A DNA stretch of 64,000 bases from Limnohabitans sp. 15K (lineage in GTDB: Bacteria > Pseudomonadota > Gammaproteobacteria > Burkholderiales > Burkholderiaceae_C). A program made the translations under genes and the position numbers. Each line of letters begins with the position of its first letter. Within the stretch, counting starts at the first letter, position 1. The notes beneath the pieces were generated by a model. It was not told the DNA's origin and made no database searches. It worked only from the letters and a program-made list of their open reading frames with translations. The DNA lies in assembly GCF_002778285.1 (NCBI RefSeq), contig NZ_NESM01000001.1, positions 1,153,934-1,217,933 on the forward strand, written 5' to 3'. Positions 26,299-35,621 of the stretch are shown here, piece after piece.

Positions 26299-26345
26299 TT
26301 GACAAAGGTTGATGTGATGATTGTGCAACTGGTCTGACCACTTGT
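26299..26345. promoter_or_regulatory. Divergent promoter region with FadR/FCD-type operator
   Basis: TGGTC-T-GACCA at 26330-26340 is a perfect 5+5 inverted repeat of the form bound by FadR-family (GntR/FCD) regulators such as PdhR and LldR. A TTGACA at 26299-26304 could be the -35 of the plus-strand operon, although no good -10 follows. The operator lies between the divergent dehydratase and regulator genes, so one protein could control both arms. Confidence 0.65.
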
Positions 26346-26373
26346 CCAATTCACGTTATCCCTGATCTCACCC

Positions 26374-27096
26374 ATGCCTCTCCAAACCTTGGAACCGCAG
26401 CGCCTTTACCGCCAAATTGCCGAGCAACTGCGGCAACTGATGGCGTCAGGCGAATTTGCCGTGGGCTCACGCTTGCCGGCAGAGCGGGACTTGGCACTGC
26501 AGTTGGGCGTGAGTCGCCCCTCGGTACGGGAAGCGCTCATCGCACTCGAAGTCGAGGGCATGATCGAGGTGCGCACGGGTTCAGGCATCTACGTCCAAAG
26601 TACAAAATCGCAGAACCGTCAACACAGCGCGCCCGCCAGCGACGCCCCCACCGAATGGGGCCCACTCGAGGTCATGAGTGCACGCATCATCGTGGAGTCC
26701 GAAGTGGCGGCGCTCGCCGCTCAGAATGCCCAAAAGAAAGACCTGCAAGCCATCCGAAAGGCCTTGCAAAAAATGAAGCTCGAAGCCGCCCGCGACGAAG
26801 TGCCCCGCTGGGGCGATGAAGCCTTCCACGAAGGCATCGCGCAGGCGTGTGGCAACAGTGTTTTGCTGGACACGGTGCAACGCTATTGGCAAGCGCGAAA
26901 CAGCCCCTTGTTTGAACGCCTGGGCGACTATTTTGAACACCCCGCTTCTTGGCAAGCCGCCATCACCGAACACCAAACTGTACTGGATGCCATCGAAGCA
27001 CGAGACAGCGCTGGCGCTCGTCGCGCCATGCAAAAACACATCAAACAAGCCTACAAAAGATACAGCGCGAGCTGGCGCCGCGCTCCCGCCCGTTAG
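26374..27096 (+). CDS. FadR-type GntR regulator (FCD domain) of the sugar-acid locus
   Basis: A 240-residue regulator. The N-terminal winged HTH includes SRLPAERDLALQLGVSRPSVREALIALE, and the wing GMIEVRTGSGIYV follows. The C-terminal all-helical FCD domain (about residues 90-235) has metal/ligand-site residues in WGDEAFHEGIAQACGNSVL and ITEHQTVLDAIEARD, where D, H and H are typical zinc-site residues. It resembles UxuR/ExuR/DgoR-like regulators that sense sugar acids. It heads the long plus-strand operon and faces a perfect TGGTC-T-GACCA site 34 bases upstream. Confidence 0.9.
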   Translation: MPLQTLEPQRLYRQIAEQLRQLMASGEFAVGSRLPAERDLALQLGVSRPSVREALIALEVEGMIEVRTGSGIYVQSTKSQNRQHSAPASDAPTEWGPLEVMSARIIVESEVAALAAQNAQKKDLQAIRKALQKMKLEAARDEVPRWGDEAFHEGIAQACGNSVLLDTVQRYWQARNSPLFERLGDYFEHPASWQAAITEHQTVLDAIEARDSAGARRAMQKHIKQAYKRYSASWRRAPAR

Positions 27097-27163
27097 CTGG
27101 CTGCTAAGGGGGTATGCAGTTTTTTTCGCGTCAGCATTTTTCAAAACCACTGAGGAGACAACG

Positions 27164-28153
27164 ATGAGCAAACGATTCACCCTGAAAACTCTGGCCGCCG
27201 TCGGCGCAATGGCCATGGGCACGCTGCTGGTCAGCACCGGCGCCATGGCCCAGCAAAAAATCAAATGGGCGCACGTCTACGAGACCTCTGAGCCGTACCA
27301 CACCGAGTCGGTGTGGGCCGCCGAAGAGATCAAAAAGCGCAGCAACGGCAAGTTTGACATCCAGGTCTTCCCCGCCTCCACCTTGGGCAAAGAGACCGAC
27401 ATCAACCAAGGCTTGACCTTGGGCACCGTGGACATGATCATCAGTGGCCCCTCCTTTGCCGCACGCACCTACCCACGCTTTGGCATCGCCTACTACCCCT
27501 TCATCTTCCGCGATGGCGACCACTTGATCGCTTATTCCAAGAGCCCCGTGTTCCAGGAAATGGTCAACGAGTTCCGCAGCAAAACCGGCATTCAAGTCAC
27601 GGCCTACACCTACTACGGCGCACGCCACACCACGGCCCAAAAAGCCTTCACCAACTGCGCGGGCATGAAAGGCATCAAGATCCGCGTGCCCGATGTGCCG
27701 GCTTACCGCGCCACCCCTGAAGCCTGCGGTGCCAACCCCACCCCGATTGCTTTTGCCGAGGTGTATCTGGCCCTGCAAAACGGCACCGTGGAAGCGCAGG
27801 AAAACCCCCTGACCACCATCGAAGCGAAGAAGTTCTATGAAGTGCAAAAGGCGATCATGATGACGGGCCACATTGTGGATGGTCTGACCACCCAGATTGC
27901 ACCTCACTTGTGGAACAAGCTGAGCGACGCCGAAAAGAAAATCTTCAGCGATGTGACACAAGAAGCTGCTGTGCGCGCCACAGGCAAGATCAAAGCGCGT
28001 GAAGCAGAACTGGTCGACGAGTTCAAGAAGAAAGGTCTGCAGATCGTGCAGGTCGACCGCAAGTCCTTCCAGGATGCGGTCCTGAAAAACAAACCCCTGA
28101 CAGGCATGGGTTTCACGCAATCTGACTTCGACAAGATCCAAGCGGCCAAGTGA
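27164..28153 (+). CDS. TRAP transporter substrate-binding protein (DctP family)
   Basis: A 329-residue periplasmic receptor. A signal peptide covers residues 1-29 (MSKRFTLKTLAAVG, cleavage after AMA), and the mature protein begins QQKIKWAHVYETSEPYHTES. The DctP hallmarks are present: a ligand arginine region IKIRVPDVPAYRATPEACG and EVYLALQNGTVEAQENPLTTIE. The ATG at 27164 follows GAGGAG, and the upstream frame has no signal peptide. Sugar-acid TRAP receptors of this type bind the carboxylate of hexuronates or aldonates through the conserved Arg. Two hairpins follow the gene. Confidence 0.93.
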   Translation: MSKRFTLKTLAAVGAMAMGTLLVSTGAMAQQKIKWAHVYETSEPYHTESVWAAEEIKKRSNGKFDIQVFPASTLGKETDINQGLTLGTVDMIISGPSFAARTYPRFGIAYYPFIFRDGDHLIAYSKSPVFQEMVNEFRSKTGIQVTAYTYYGARHTTAQKAFTNCAGMKGIKIRVPDVPAYRATPEACGANPTPIAFAEVYLALQNGTVEAQENPLTTIEAKKFYEVQKAIMMTGHIVDGLTTQIAPHLWNKLSDAEKKIFSDVTQEAAVRATGKIKAREAELVDEFKKKGLQIVQVDRKSFQDAVLKNKPLTGMGFTQSDFDKIQAAK

Positions 28154-28160
28154 GTGGCTG

Positions 28161-28213
28161 ACTGTGCCTTTGCACAGTCCAGATGTGGCGGGTCTGCCCT
28201 CAAGCAGGCCCGC
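28161..28213 (+). promoter_or_regulatory. Tandem hairpins after dctP
   Basis: ACTGTGC (28161-28167) pairs perfectly with GCACAGT (28172-28178). Ten bases on, a second hairpin has 10-base arms (28188-28197 and 28204-28213) with one G-T wobble. They lie between the receptor gene and the membrane-subunit genes, where such structures typically allow higher expression of the receptor. There is no T-run, so read-through is expected. Confidence 0.65.
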
Positions 28214-28250
28214 TGCTTATCCCCTGTATGAATGAATTCAAGGACAAGCC

Positions 28251-28826
28251 ATGAGCAACACCCCCGATCTGGACGCCATGCCCAAAGTGATAGGCGACGA
28301 TGGGCAGTTTCACGCCACCGATGACGAAGTGGACCTGTCGGGCACCCCCATCGAGGCTTGGGTTGCAGTGGGCTTTTTCTGGGCCTTGGGTCTCACGGTT
28401 TTTTACCAATTTTTCACGCGCTATGTGATGAACAACTCGGCCTCGTGGACCGAAGAAATTGCCCGCTATTTGTTGATCGCTGCGGTTTTCACAGGCGCCA
28501 CCATTGGTGTCGCCAAAAACAACCACATCCAAGTCGATTTTTTCTACCGCTTCATGCCTGACTGGATGGGCCGGGCCATGGGCGTGGTGGTCGATGTGAT
28601 GCGCATCGCCTTTTTTGCCGCAGCCACATTCCTCACGGGCCAGATGATGGAAAAACTGGGCAGCTACAAGATGACCATCATCGACTTGCCCATGAACCTG
28701 GTTTATGGCGTGGTGATGGCGGGTTTTGCAGCCATGTGCCTGCGGGCGATGTGGGTCGCACGCATCCATTGGCAACGCGGCTACACCGTTTTGCAACGCC
28801 CCGAATCTGAAATGACCGACCGCTGA
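28251..28826 (+). CDS. TRAP transporter small permease (DctQ family)
   Basis: A 191-residue membrane protein with four predicted transmembrane helices (about residues 38-58, 75-95, 112-132 and 150-172). The DctQ-type segment NNSASWTEEIARYLLIAAVFTGATIG lies between the first two. A 35-residue acidic N-terminal tail precedes the first helix, longer than in many DctQ proteins. It forms the membrane complex with DctM, whose gene starts 21 bases later. Function: sodium-driven uptake of a sugar acid (inferred from the operon). Confidence 0.9.
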   Translation: MSNTPDLDAMPKVIGDDGQFHATDDEVDLSGTPIEAWVAVGFFWALGLTVFYQFFTRYVMNNSASWTEEIARYLLIAAVFTGATIGVAKNNHIQVDFFYRFMPDWMGRAMGVVVDVMRIAFFAAATFLTGQMMEKLGSYKMTIIDLPMNLVYGVVMAGFAAMCLRAMWVARIHWQRGYTVLQRPESEMTDR

Positions 28827-28847
28827 AACGCCTTTAGAAAGTTCTCC

Positions 28848-30242
28848 ATGCTGAAGATCCTTTTTCTCATCCTCATGAGTGGCGGCATCCCGGTGGCCAT
28901 TGCCATGGCCGGCGCGTCACTGATTTACCTCTTTGTTTCCGAAAGTTCACCACCGTTTGTGGTGATCCACCGCATGGTGTCAGGCATCGACAGTTTCCCT
29001 CTGCTGGCCGTGCCCTTCTTCATCCTGGCCGGCAACCTGATGAACAACGCGGGCATCACCAACCGCATCTACAACTATGCGCTGGCTCTGGTAGGTTGGC
29101 TTAAGGGCGGCTTGGGCCACGTCAACGTCGTGGGCTCTGTCGTGTTTGCGGGCATGAGCGGCACGGCCATTGCCGATGCGGCGGGCCTGGGCACCATCGA
29201 AATCAAGGCCATGAAAGACCACGGCTACAGCACCGAATTTGCGGTGGGCGTCACGGCGGCATCGGCCACACTCGGCCCCATCATTCCGCCCAGCTTGCCC
29301 TTTGTGATCTACGGCATGATGGCCAACGTGTCAGTGGGTGCGCTGTTCCTCGCGGGCATCTTGCCCGGCATCTTGATGGCACTGCTGATGATGCTGACAG
29401 TGGCTTATTTCGCGCACAAAAACGGCTGGGGTGCCGATGTGAAATTTGAATGGCCCAAAGTCATCAAGGCACTGGCCGAAACGGCTGTGGTCGTGGGCTG
29501 GCCTTTGTCCATTTGGTGGCTGGTCACGTCCATGGGCACGCCACCTCAAATCACCGTGTTTGTGGCCCTGATCGTTTTGTTCGCTGCCGACAAATTCTTC
29601 AACTTCCAGGCGGTCTTGCCCATCATGACCCCGGTCATTTTGATCGGCGGCATGACCACGGGTGTGTTCACCCCCACAGAAGGGGCGATTGCGGCCTGTG
29701 TTTGGGCCATTGTTTTGGGCTTTTTTTGGTACCGAACATTGAACTTCAAGATGTTCGTGAAGATCAGCCTCGACACCGTCGAAACTACGGCCACCGTGCT
29801 GTTCATTGTGGCCGCCGCCAGCATTTTTGGCTGGATGCTCACAGCCACGGGTGTGACCACGGCCATCAGCGAATGGGTCTTGGGCTTCACCAAAGAACCT
29901 TGGGTGTTTTTACTGCTGGCCAACGCACTGATGCTGTTTGTCGGTTGCTTCTTGGAGCCGACTGCGGCCATCACCATTCTGGTGCCAATTTTGGTGCCGA
30001 TCTGCCAACAACTGGGCATTGACCTGGTGCACTTTGGTCTGGTCATGGTGCTCAATTTGATGATCGGCCTGCTGCACCCACCGATGGGCATGGTGCTGTT
30101 TGTGTTGGCGCGTGTGGCCAAACTCAGCGTGGAGCGCACGACGGTGGCCATCTTGCCTTGGCTATTCCCCTTGTTGGGGAGTTTGGCCATCATCACCTAC
30201 TTCCCCAACTTGGTGTTGTGGTTGCCCAAACAATTTTATTGA
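28848..30242 (+). CDS. TRAP transporter large permease (DctM family)
   Basis: A 464-residue transport channel with about 12 helices. DctM hallmarks are PLLAVPFFILAGNLMNNAGI, VVFAGMSGTAIADAAGLGTIEIKAM and the elevator-domain segments ATLGPIIPPSLPFVIYG and FLEPTAAITILVPILVPICQQLGID, ending with HPPMGMVLFVLARVAK. It is slightly longer than the standard 430 residues because of an extra cytoplasmic loop with NGWGADVKFEWPKVIKAL. It is encoded with the receptor and small permease as one complete TRAP system. Confidence 0.93.
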   Translation: MLKILFLILMSGGIPVAIAMAGASLIYLFVSESSPPFVVIHRMVSGIDSFPLLAVPFFILAGNLMNNAGITNRIYNYALALVGWLKGGLGHVNVVGSVVFAGMSGTAIADAAGLGTIEIKAMKDHGYSTEFAVGVTAASATLGPIIPPSLPFVIYGMMANVSVGALFLAGILPGILMALLMMLTVAYFAHKNGWGADVKFEWPKVIKALAETAVVVGWPLSIWWLVTSMGTPPQITVFVALIVLFAADKFFNFQAVLPIMTPVILIGGMTTGVFTPTEGAIAACVWAIVLGFFWYRTLNFKMFVKISLDTVETTATVLFIVAAASIFGWMLTATGVTTAISEWVLGFTKEPWVFLLLANALMLFVGCFLEPTAAITILVPILVPICQQLGIDLVHFGLVMVLNLMIGLLHPPMGMVLFVLARVAKLSVERTTVAILPWLFPLLGSLAIITYFPNLVLWLPKQFY

Positions 30243-30287
30243 CCTGTAGGGCGCGTTATTGCGCGCAGCTCCCAACCGATTGCAAAC

Positions 30288-31817
30288 ATGTCCAATTCAT
30301 TCATTCGCTTGCACCCTGCCGATGACGTGGTCATCGCCCGCAGCCAACTCATGAGCGGCAGCACTGTGGACGGCGTGGCCGTGCGCGGCCTGATCCCGCC
30401 TGGTCACAAGATCGCCACCCGCGCCATCGCCGCAGGTGAGCCGGTGCGCCGCTACAACCAGATCATTGGCTTTGCCTCGCAGGCCATTGCTCCCGGTGAG
30501 CATGTGCACACGCACAACCTGAACATGGGCGCGGAAAAAGGCAACTTCGAGCGCGATTACGCCATCGGGCAAGACGTGAAACCCGAGCCAGTGCGCAAGC
30601 AGGCGACTTTCATGGGCTACAAACGCTCGGATGGCCGTGTCGCCACGCGCAACTACATTGGTGTGCTGTCGAGCGTCAATTGCTCAGCCACCGCTGCCCG
30701 CGCGATTGCAGACCACTTTTCCAAACGCAACAACCCTGGGGCGCTGGCCAACTTTCCGAACGTAGATGGAGTCGTAGCATTGACCCACGGCACCGGCTGC
30801 GGCATGGACACAGAGGGGCTGGGCATTCAGCTTTTGGAGCGCACGCTGGCCGGTTACGCCACACACGCCAACTTCTGGGGCGTGGTGGTGGTGGGCCTGG
30901 GCTGCGAAGCGAACCAGCTCAACACCTGGCTGGCCCACAGCAGCTTGCGCGAGGGCGACACGCTCAAAGTCTTCAATATCCAAGACACGGGCGGCACGCG
31001 CCTCACGGTGGAAAAAGGCATTGCTTTGATCGAAGAAATGCTGCCCCGCGCCAACGCCATCAAACGTGAGCCCTGCAGCGCCGAACACATCACCGTGGGT
31101 TTGCAGTGCGGCGGGTCTGACGGCTATTCGGGCATCAGCGCCAACCCGGCGTTGGGCGCAGCGGTTGACCTGTTGGTGCAACACGGCGGCACCGCCATCC
31201 TAAGCGAAACACCCGAGATTTATGGGGCCGAGCATTTGCTGACACGCCGTGCGGTCAAGCCCGAAGTGGCGCACAAACTCATCGAGCGCATCCGCTGGTG
31301 GGAAAACTACACCGCCATCAACGGCGGCGAGATGAACAACAACCCCTCGCCCGGCAACAAGGCGGGCGGCCTGACCACCATCCTTGAAAAGTCTCTGGGT
31401 GCAGTGGCCAAAGGCGGCACCAGCAACCTGCAAGCCGTCTACGAATACGCCGAGCCGGTCACGGCCAAAGGCTTTGTCTACATGGACACGCCCGGCTACG
31501 ACCCGGTGAGCGCCACGGGCCAAGTGGCGGGCGGCGCCAACCTGATCTGCTTCACCACCGGGCGCGGCAGTGCCTACGGCTGCGCGCCCTCGCCCAGCCT
31601 GAAGTTCTCGACCAACACCGCCCTGTGGAAAAAGCAGGAAGAGGACATGGACCTGAACTGCGGCGAAATCGTGGACGGCGGCGTGAGCATCGCCGACATG
31701 GGCCAGCGCATTTTTGAAATGATCTTGGCAGCTGCCTCTGGTGAACCCACCAAGAGCGAACGCCACGGCTACGGCCAAAACGAGTTTGTGCCGTGGCAAG
31801 TCGGCGCGGTAATGTAA
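30288..31817 (+). CDS. uxaA: Altronate dehydratase family protein (UxaA)
   Basis: A 509-residue full-length UxaA/GarD-family dehydratase with an N-terminal SAF domain (residues 1-90, IRLHPADDVVIARSQL to VHTHNL) and the large C-terminal domain. Conserved features are GYKRSDGRVATRNYIGVLSSVNCSA, ALTHGTGCGM, LGCEANQL, QCGGSDGYSGISANPALG and the terminal MDLNCGEIVDGG. It probably dehydrates D-altronate to 2-keto-3-deoxy-D-gluconate. Galactarate dehydratase is an alternative within the family, but altronate fits the UxuB/ManD neighbours better. Confidence 0.88.
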   Translation: MSNSFIRLHPADDVVIARSQLMSGSTVDGVAVRGLIPPGHKIATRAIAAGEPVRRYNQIIGFASQAIAPGEHVHTHNLNMGAEKGNFERDYAIGQDVKPEPVRKQATFMGYKRSDGRVATRNYIGVLSSVNCSATAARAIADHFSKRNNPGALANFPNVDGVVALTHGTGCGMDTEGLGIQLLERTLAGYATHANFWGVVVVGLGCEANQLNTWLAHSSLREGDTLKVFNIQDTGGTRLTVEKGIALIEEMLPRANAIKREPCSAEHITVGLQCGGSDGYSGISANPALGAAVDLLVQHGGTAILSETPEIYGAEHLLTRRAVKPEVAHKLIERIRWWENYTAINGGEMNNNPSPGNKAGGLTTILEKSLGAVAKGGTSNLQAVYEYAEPVTAKGFVYMDTPGYDPVSATGQVAGGANLICFTTGRGSAYGCAPSPSLKFSTNTALWKKQEEDMDLNCGEIVDGGVSIADMGQRIFEMILAAASGEPTKSERHGYGQNEFVPWQVGAVM

Positions 31818-31869
31818 TGACTTTGCGGGACAGATCTTTAGCTCTGTCCCCAACCAATTAAGCAAGAAC

Positions 31870-32922
31870 ATGAGCCACACCATTTCTGCAAGCGACCTCC
31901 GCTCCAAAGTCGCACGCATCATCGAACAAGCGGGCAGCGCCCCGGCGGAGGCCGCTCAGGTGGCCGACAACCTGGTCATGGCCAACCTGAGCGGGCACGA
32001 CTCGCATGGCGTGGGCATGGTGCCGCGTTATGTAGACGCCGTGCTCGAAGGGGGGCTGAGCCCCAACACGGGCGTGAAGGTCTTGCTGGATACCGGCCCA
32101 CTGCTCAACCTCGACGGCCAGCGCGGCTACGGCCAAATCACCGGCGTTCAAGCCATGCAGATGGGCATTGAGCGCGCCAAGCAGCACGGCGTGTGCACCG
32201 TGGCGCTCAGCCGCTCCCACCACCTGGGCCGCATCGGCCACTTTGCCGAAATGGCCGTGGCCCAGGGTTTGGTGTCGGTGCATTTTGTGAACGTGCTCTC
32301 GCGCCCCGTGGTCGCGCCCTTTGGCGGTGGCGATGGGCGCTTTGGCACCAACCCCTGCTGCATCGGCGTGCCCATGGGCAGCCGCGCCCCCTTTGTGCTG
32401 GACTTTGCCACCAGCCGCGTGGCGCAAGGCAAGATGCGCGTGGCCCACAACAAGGGCGAGCAAGTGCTGCCCGGCTATTTGATCGACGAAAACGGCCACC
32501 CCACCAACGACCCCGGCGTGGTGGTGGTGCCGCAGTCGAACGGTTTGTTTGGCGCACTCATGACCTTTGGTGACCACAAAGGCTTTGGCATGGCCATGGC
32601 CTGCGAGCTGCTGGGCGGGGCGCTCACAGGCAGCGGCACCTGGCACCGAGAAGCCGACCAGCAACGGGCGGTGTTGAACGGCATGCTGACGATGCTGATC
32701 GACCCGGTGCGCCTGGGCACACAAACGATGTTTGAACAAGAAGCCCTGGCCTTTGCTGACTGGCTGCGCCAAAGCCCCGATGCGCCGGGCAGCGATGGCG
32801 TCAAGCTGGCGGGCGAGCCAGAACGCACAGCCCGCGCCGAACGCGAACAAAGCGGCATCTGGATCGATGACGCCACTTGGGCCGAGATCGAAGCGGCTGA
32901 ACAGAAACTCCAACAACGTTGA
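31870..32922 (+). CDS. Malate/L-lactate dehydrogenase family oxidoreductase (YiaK/YbiC-like)
   Basis: A 350-residue NAD(P)-dependent oxidoreductase of the Ldh2/YlbC superfamily, unrelated to Rossmann-fold dehydrogenases. Signatures are NLSGHDSHGVGMVPRYVD (the catalytic His is likely in SHG), NVLSRPVVAPFGGGDGRFGTNP and FGDHKGFGMAMACELLGGAL. Family members reduce 2-keto acids such as 2,3-diketo-L-gulonate (YiaK), often beside TRAP transporters. A role in interconverting a keto sugar acid is inferred from the operon. Ureidoglycolate or hydroxyglutarate dehydrogenase activity cannot be excluded. Confidence 0.85.
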   Translation: MSHTISASDLRSKVARIIEQAGSAPAEAAQVADNLVMANLSGHDSHGVGMVPRYVDAVLEGGLSPNTGVKVLLDTGPLLNLDGQRGYGQITGVQAMQMGIERAKQHGVCTVALSRSHHLGRIGHFAEMAVAQGLVSVHFVNVLSRPVVAPFGGGDGRFGTNPCCIGVPMGSRAPFVLDFATSRVAQGKMRVAHNKGEQVLPGYLIDENGHPTNDPGVVVVPQSNGLFGALMTFGDHKGFGMAMACELLGGALTGSGTWHREADQQRAVLNGMLTMLIDPVRLGTQTMFEQEALAFADWLRQSPDAPGSDGVKLAGEPERTARAEREQSGIWIDDATWAEIEAAEQKLQQR

Positions 32923-32972
32923 GCGCACCGGGGCTGCTGGCCCTGCGTTCAAGGTCTTTACCCCCTCACGCC

Positions 32973-34376
32973 ATGACCCTGTCTGCTGCCACACTCCGCA
33001 CCCTGCCCGAGTCCGTGCACACCCCTGCGTATGACCGCACAAGCCACGCCCCCGGCGTGGTGCACTTGGGGCTGGGGGCCTTTCACCGCGCCCACCAGGC
33101 CATGGTGTTTGACCAGCTGCTGGCCGGTGGCGACACGCGCTGGGGCATCCACGGTGTGGGCATGACGCGGCCCGATTTGGTCAACCAACTCAAAGCACAA
33201 GACGGCCTGTATGCCGTGCGTGTGGCCGATGGTCAAGGTGTGAAGTGGCAAGTGCCTGGCGCTTTGTGGCGCACCAATGTGGCCGCCACCGAACGCGATG
33301 CCGTGGTGCAAGCGATTGCCACACCCAGCACGCGCTGGCTCACGCTCACCGTGACCGAAAAAGGCTACACACCCGTGCTGGGCCAGCTGCTGTTGGACGG
33401 TTTGCGTCTGCGCCAGCAAGCGGGCTTGCCCGGCATCACCATCGCATCGTGCGACAACTTGCAAGGCAATGGCCACAAGCTGCAAGCGCTGGTCAAAGCT
33501 GCCACGCCAGCGCAAGACACCGAACTGCTGCGCTGGCTGGACGCGCAATGCGCTTTTCCGTGCAGCATGGTCGACCGCATCGTGCCTGCCGCCACGCCCG
33601 AAGTGATGGCGGCCGCGCACGAGGCATTGGGCCTGCAAGACCACTGCGCGCTGAGCACAGAAGGCTTTTGGGAATGGGTGATCGAAGACCGCTTTGCCGA
33701 CCCTACAGACGCCGCCCTGCTGCAAAGCGCAGGCGTGCGCGTGACAGGCGATGTACACAGCTACGAAGAAGCCAAGCTGCGCATGCTCAACGGCAGCCAC
33801 TCGGCCATGGCCCTCATGGGGGCCGTGACCGGCAGGCCCTTCATTGCCAGTTGCATCGGGGTGCCGCACATCCGCACATTCGTGCACCAACTCATGAGCC
33901 GCGAAGTTGCGCCGCACCTGAGCCGCAGCGACTGGGCCGAGTACCGCGACGCACTGATTGCGCGATTTGGCAACCCGTATCTCAAGCACAGCGTGCACCA
34001 GATCGCGACCGACAGTTCACAAAAAATACCGCAACGCTGGCCACCCTCGGTGTTGGGCCAGATCGCTCAAGGCGCATCGTTTGAACACCACGCACTGGCC
34101 GCGGCCGTGTTCCTGCGCTACACCCTGGGCGTGGACGAGCAAGGCCAAGCCTACGCCCTGAATGACCCGCAAGCCGACAGCCTCATGACACTGGGTGCCA
34201 CCCAACGCACCGAGCCCGAGGCTTGCGTTCGTGCCCTTCTGGCCCGCGAAGACCTGTGGGGCAGCACCCTGCCGAGCAACGCCGCATGGATTGCTCGCGT
34301 GACGCATTGGCACCAGCAAGTGCTGCAGCACGGTGTGGACGCCGCCATCCAGCAACTGCTGACCCAAGAAGCCTGA
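32973..34376 (+). CDS. uxuB: Mannitol dehydrogenase family protein, probable fructuronate reductase
   Basis: A 467-residue polyol-type long-chain dehydrogenase. An N-terminal Rossmann half carries the nucleotide motif [15 protein letters not shown]. The catalytic segment reads [16 protein letters not shown], where K of the family K-x5-N-x2-H signature is visible together with LNGSHS. It should reduce D-fructuronate to D-mannonate (UxuB) or tagaturonate to altronate (UxaB), and the neighbouring ManD and UxaA could use either product. The ATG at 32973 is chosen over a TTG that overlaps the upstream gene. Confidence 0.82.
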   Translation: MTLSAATLRTLPESVHTPAYDRTSHAPGVVHLGLGAFHRAHQAMVFDQLLAGGDTRWGIHGVGMTRPDLVNQLKAQDGLYAVRVADGQGVKWQVPGALWRTNVAATERDAVVQAIATPSTRWLTLTVTEKGYTPVLGQLLLDGLRLRQQAGLPGITIASCDNLQGNGHKLQALVKAATPAQDTELLRWLDAQCAFPCSMVDRIVPAATPEVMAAAHEALGLQDHCALSTEGFWEWVIEDRFADPTDAALLQSAGVRVTGDVHSYEEAKLRMLNGSHSAMALMGAVTGRPFIASCIGVPHIRTFVHQLMSREVAPHLSRSDWAEYRDALIARFGNPYLKHSVHQIATDSSQKIPQRWPPSVLGQIAQGASFEHHALAAAVFLRYTLGVDEQGQAYALNDPQADSLMTLGATQRTEPEACVRALLAREDLWGSTLPSNAAWIARVTHWHQQVLQHGVDAAIQQLLTQEA

Positions 34377-34392
34377 GCACGGAGGCCGCGCC

Positions 34393-35613
34393 ATGAAAAT
34401 CACCGCCGCCCGCGTCATCGTCTGCAGCCCTGGCCGCAACTTTGTGACCCTCAAGATCGAGACCGACCAAGGCGTGTACGGCGTGGGCGACGCCACGCTC
34501 AATGGCCGCGAACTGGCCGTGGTCAGCTACCTTGAAGACCACCTCATTCCCTGCCTGATCGGGCGCGACCCGCAGCAGATCGAAGACATCTGGCAGTACC
34601 TCTACAAAGGCGCTTACTGGCGGCGCGGCCCGGTGACCATGAGCGCGATTGCCGCCGTGGACACCGCGCTGTGGGACATCAAAGCCAAGATGGCGAACAT
34701 GCCGCTGTACCAGCTGCTGGGCGGGCGCAGCCGCACCGGGGTCATGGTCTACGGCCACGCCAACGGCCGCGACACCGCTGAAACCGTGGACGAAGTCTTG
34801 CGCCACAAAGAAGAAGGCTACTTGGCCATCCGCGCCCAAAGCGGCGTGCCGGGCCTGAACAAGGTCTATGGCGTGAGCGGCAACCCTGGAACCAAGCGCC
34901 TGTACGAACCCGCCGACGGCAACTTGCCCAGCGAACACGACTGGAGCACCGAAAAATATTTGCGCCACACGCCTAGCCTGTTTGAAGCCGTGCGCGAAGC
35001 CGTGGGCCCCGACATCCATTTGCTGCACGACGTGCACCACCGCCTCACGCCCATCGAAGCCGGGCAACTGGGCAAGGCGCTCGAGCCCATGCGCCTGTTC
35101 TGGATGGAAGACCCGACGCCTGCCGAAAACCAGGACGCCTTCCAGTGGATACGCCACCACACCACCACACCGATCGCGGTCGGCGAAATTTTCAACAGCA
35201 TCTGGGACTGCAAGACCCTGATCGAAAAACAGCTGATCGACTACATCCGCACCACCGTGGTCCACGCGGGCGGCATCACCCACCTGAGGCGCATCGCCGA
35301 CCTGGCCAGCCTCTACCAAGTGCGCACCGGCTGCCACGGCGCGACCGACCTGTCACCCGTGTGCATGGGCGCGGCCCTGCACTTTGACACTTGGGTGCCC
35401 AACTTTGGCGTGCAAGAGTTCATGCCCCACAGCGAAGAAATGCTGTCGGTCTTTCCGCACGACTACCGTTTTGAGCGCGGCATGATGCACTGCGGCGAGT
35501 CACCCGGTCATGGGGTGGACATCGACGAGAAGCTGGCCGCCAAGTACCCCTACCAAAGGGCTTATTTGCCGGTGAATCGGCTGCAGCACGATGGGACACT
35601 TTGGAATTGGTAA
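34393..35613 (+). CDS. manD: D-mannonate dehydratase, enolase superfamily (ManD/RspA)
   Basis: A 406-residue enolase-superfamily dehydratase. Residues match the characterised ManD enzymes: R147 (AIRAQ) and Y159 (NKVYG) as the base pair, D213 and H215 in [12 protein letters not shown]239 (WMEDPTP) and E265 (AVGEIFN), with a C-terminal W in TLWNW. It converts D-mannonate to 2-keto-3-deoxy-D-gluconate. It ends the plus-strand operon 8 bases before a convergent gene. Some family members have low activity, so high-activity mannonate dehydratase is likely but not certain. Confidence 0.9.
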   Translation: MKITAARVIVCSPGRNFVTLKIETDQGVYGVGDATLNGRELAVVSYLEDHLIPCLIGRDPQQIEDIWQYLYKGAYWRRGPVTMSAIAAVDTALWDIKAKMANMPLYQLLGGRSRTGVMVYGHANGRDTAETVDEVLRHKEEGYLAIRAQSGVPGLNKVYGVSGNPGTKRLYEPADGNLPSEHDWSTEKYLRHTPSLFEAVREAVGPDIHLLHDVHHRLTPIEAGQLGKALEPMRLFWMEDPTPAENQDAFQWIRHHTTTPIAVGEIFNSIWDCKTLIEKQLIDYIRTTVVHAGGITHLRRIADLASLYQVRTGCHGATDLSPVCMGAALHFDTWVPNFGVQEFMPHSEEMLSVFPHDYRFERGMMHCGESPGHGVDIDEKLAAKYPYQRAYLPVNRLQHDGTLWNW

Positions 35614-35621
35614 TGTGGTTA

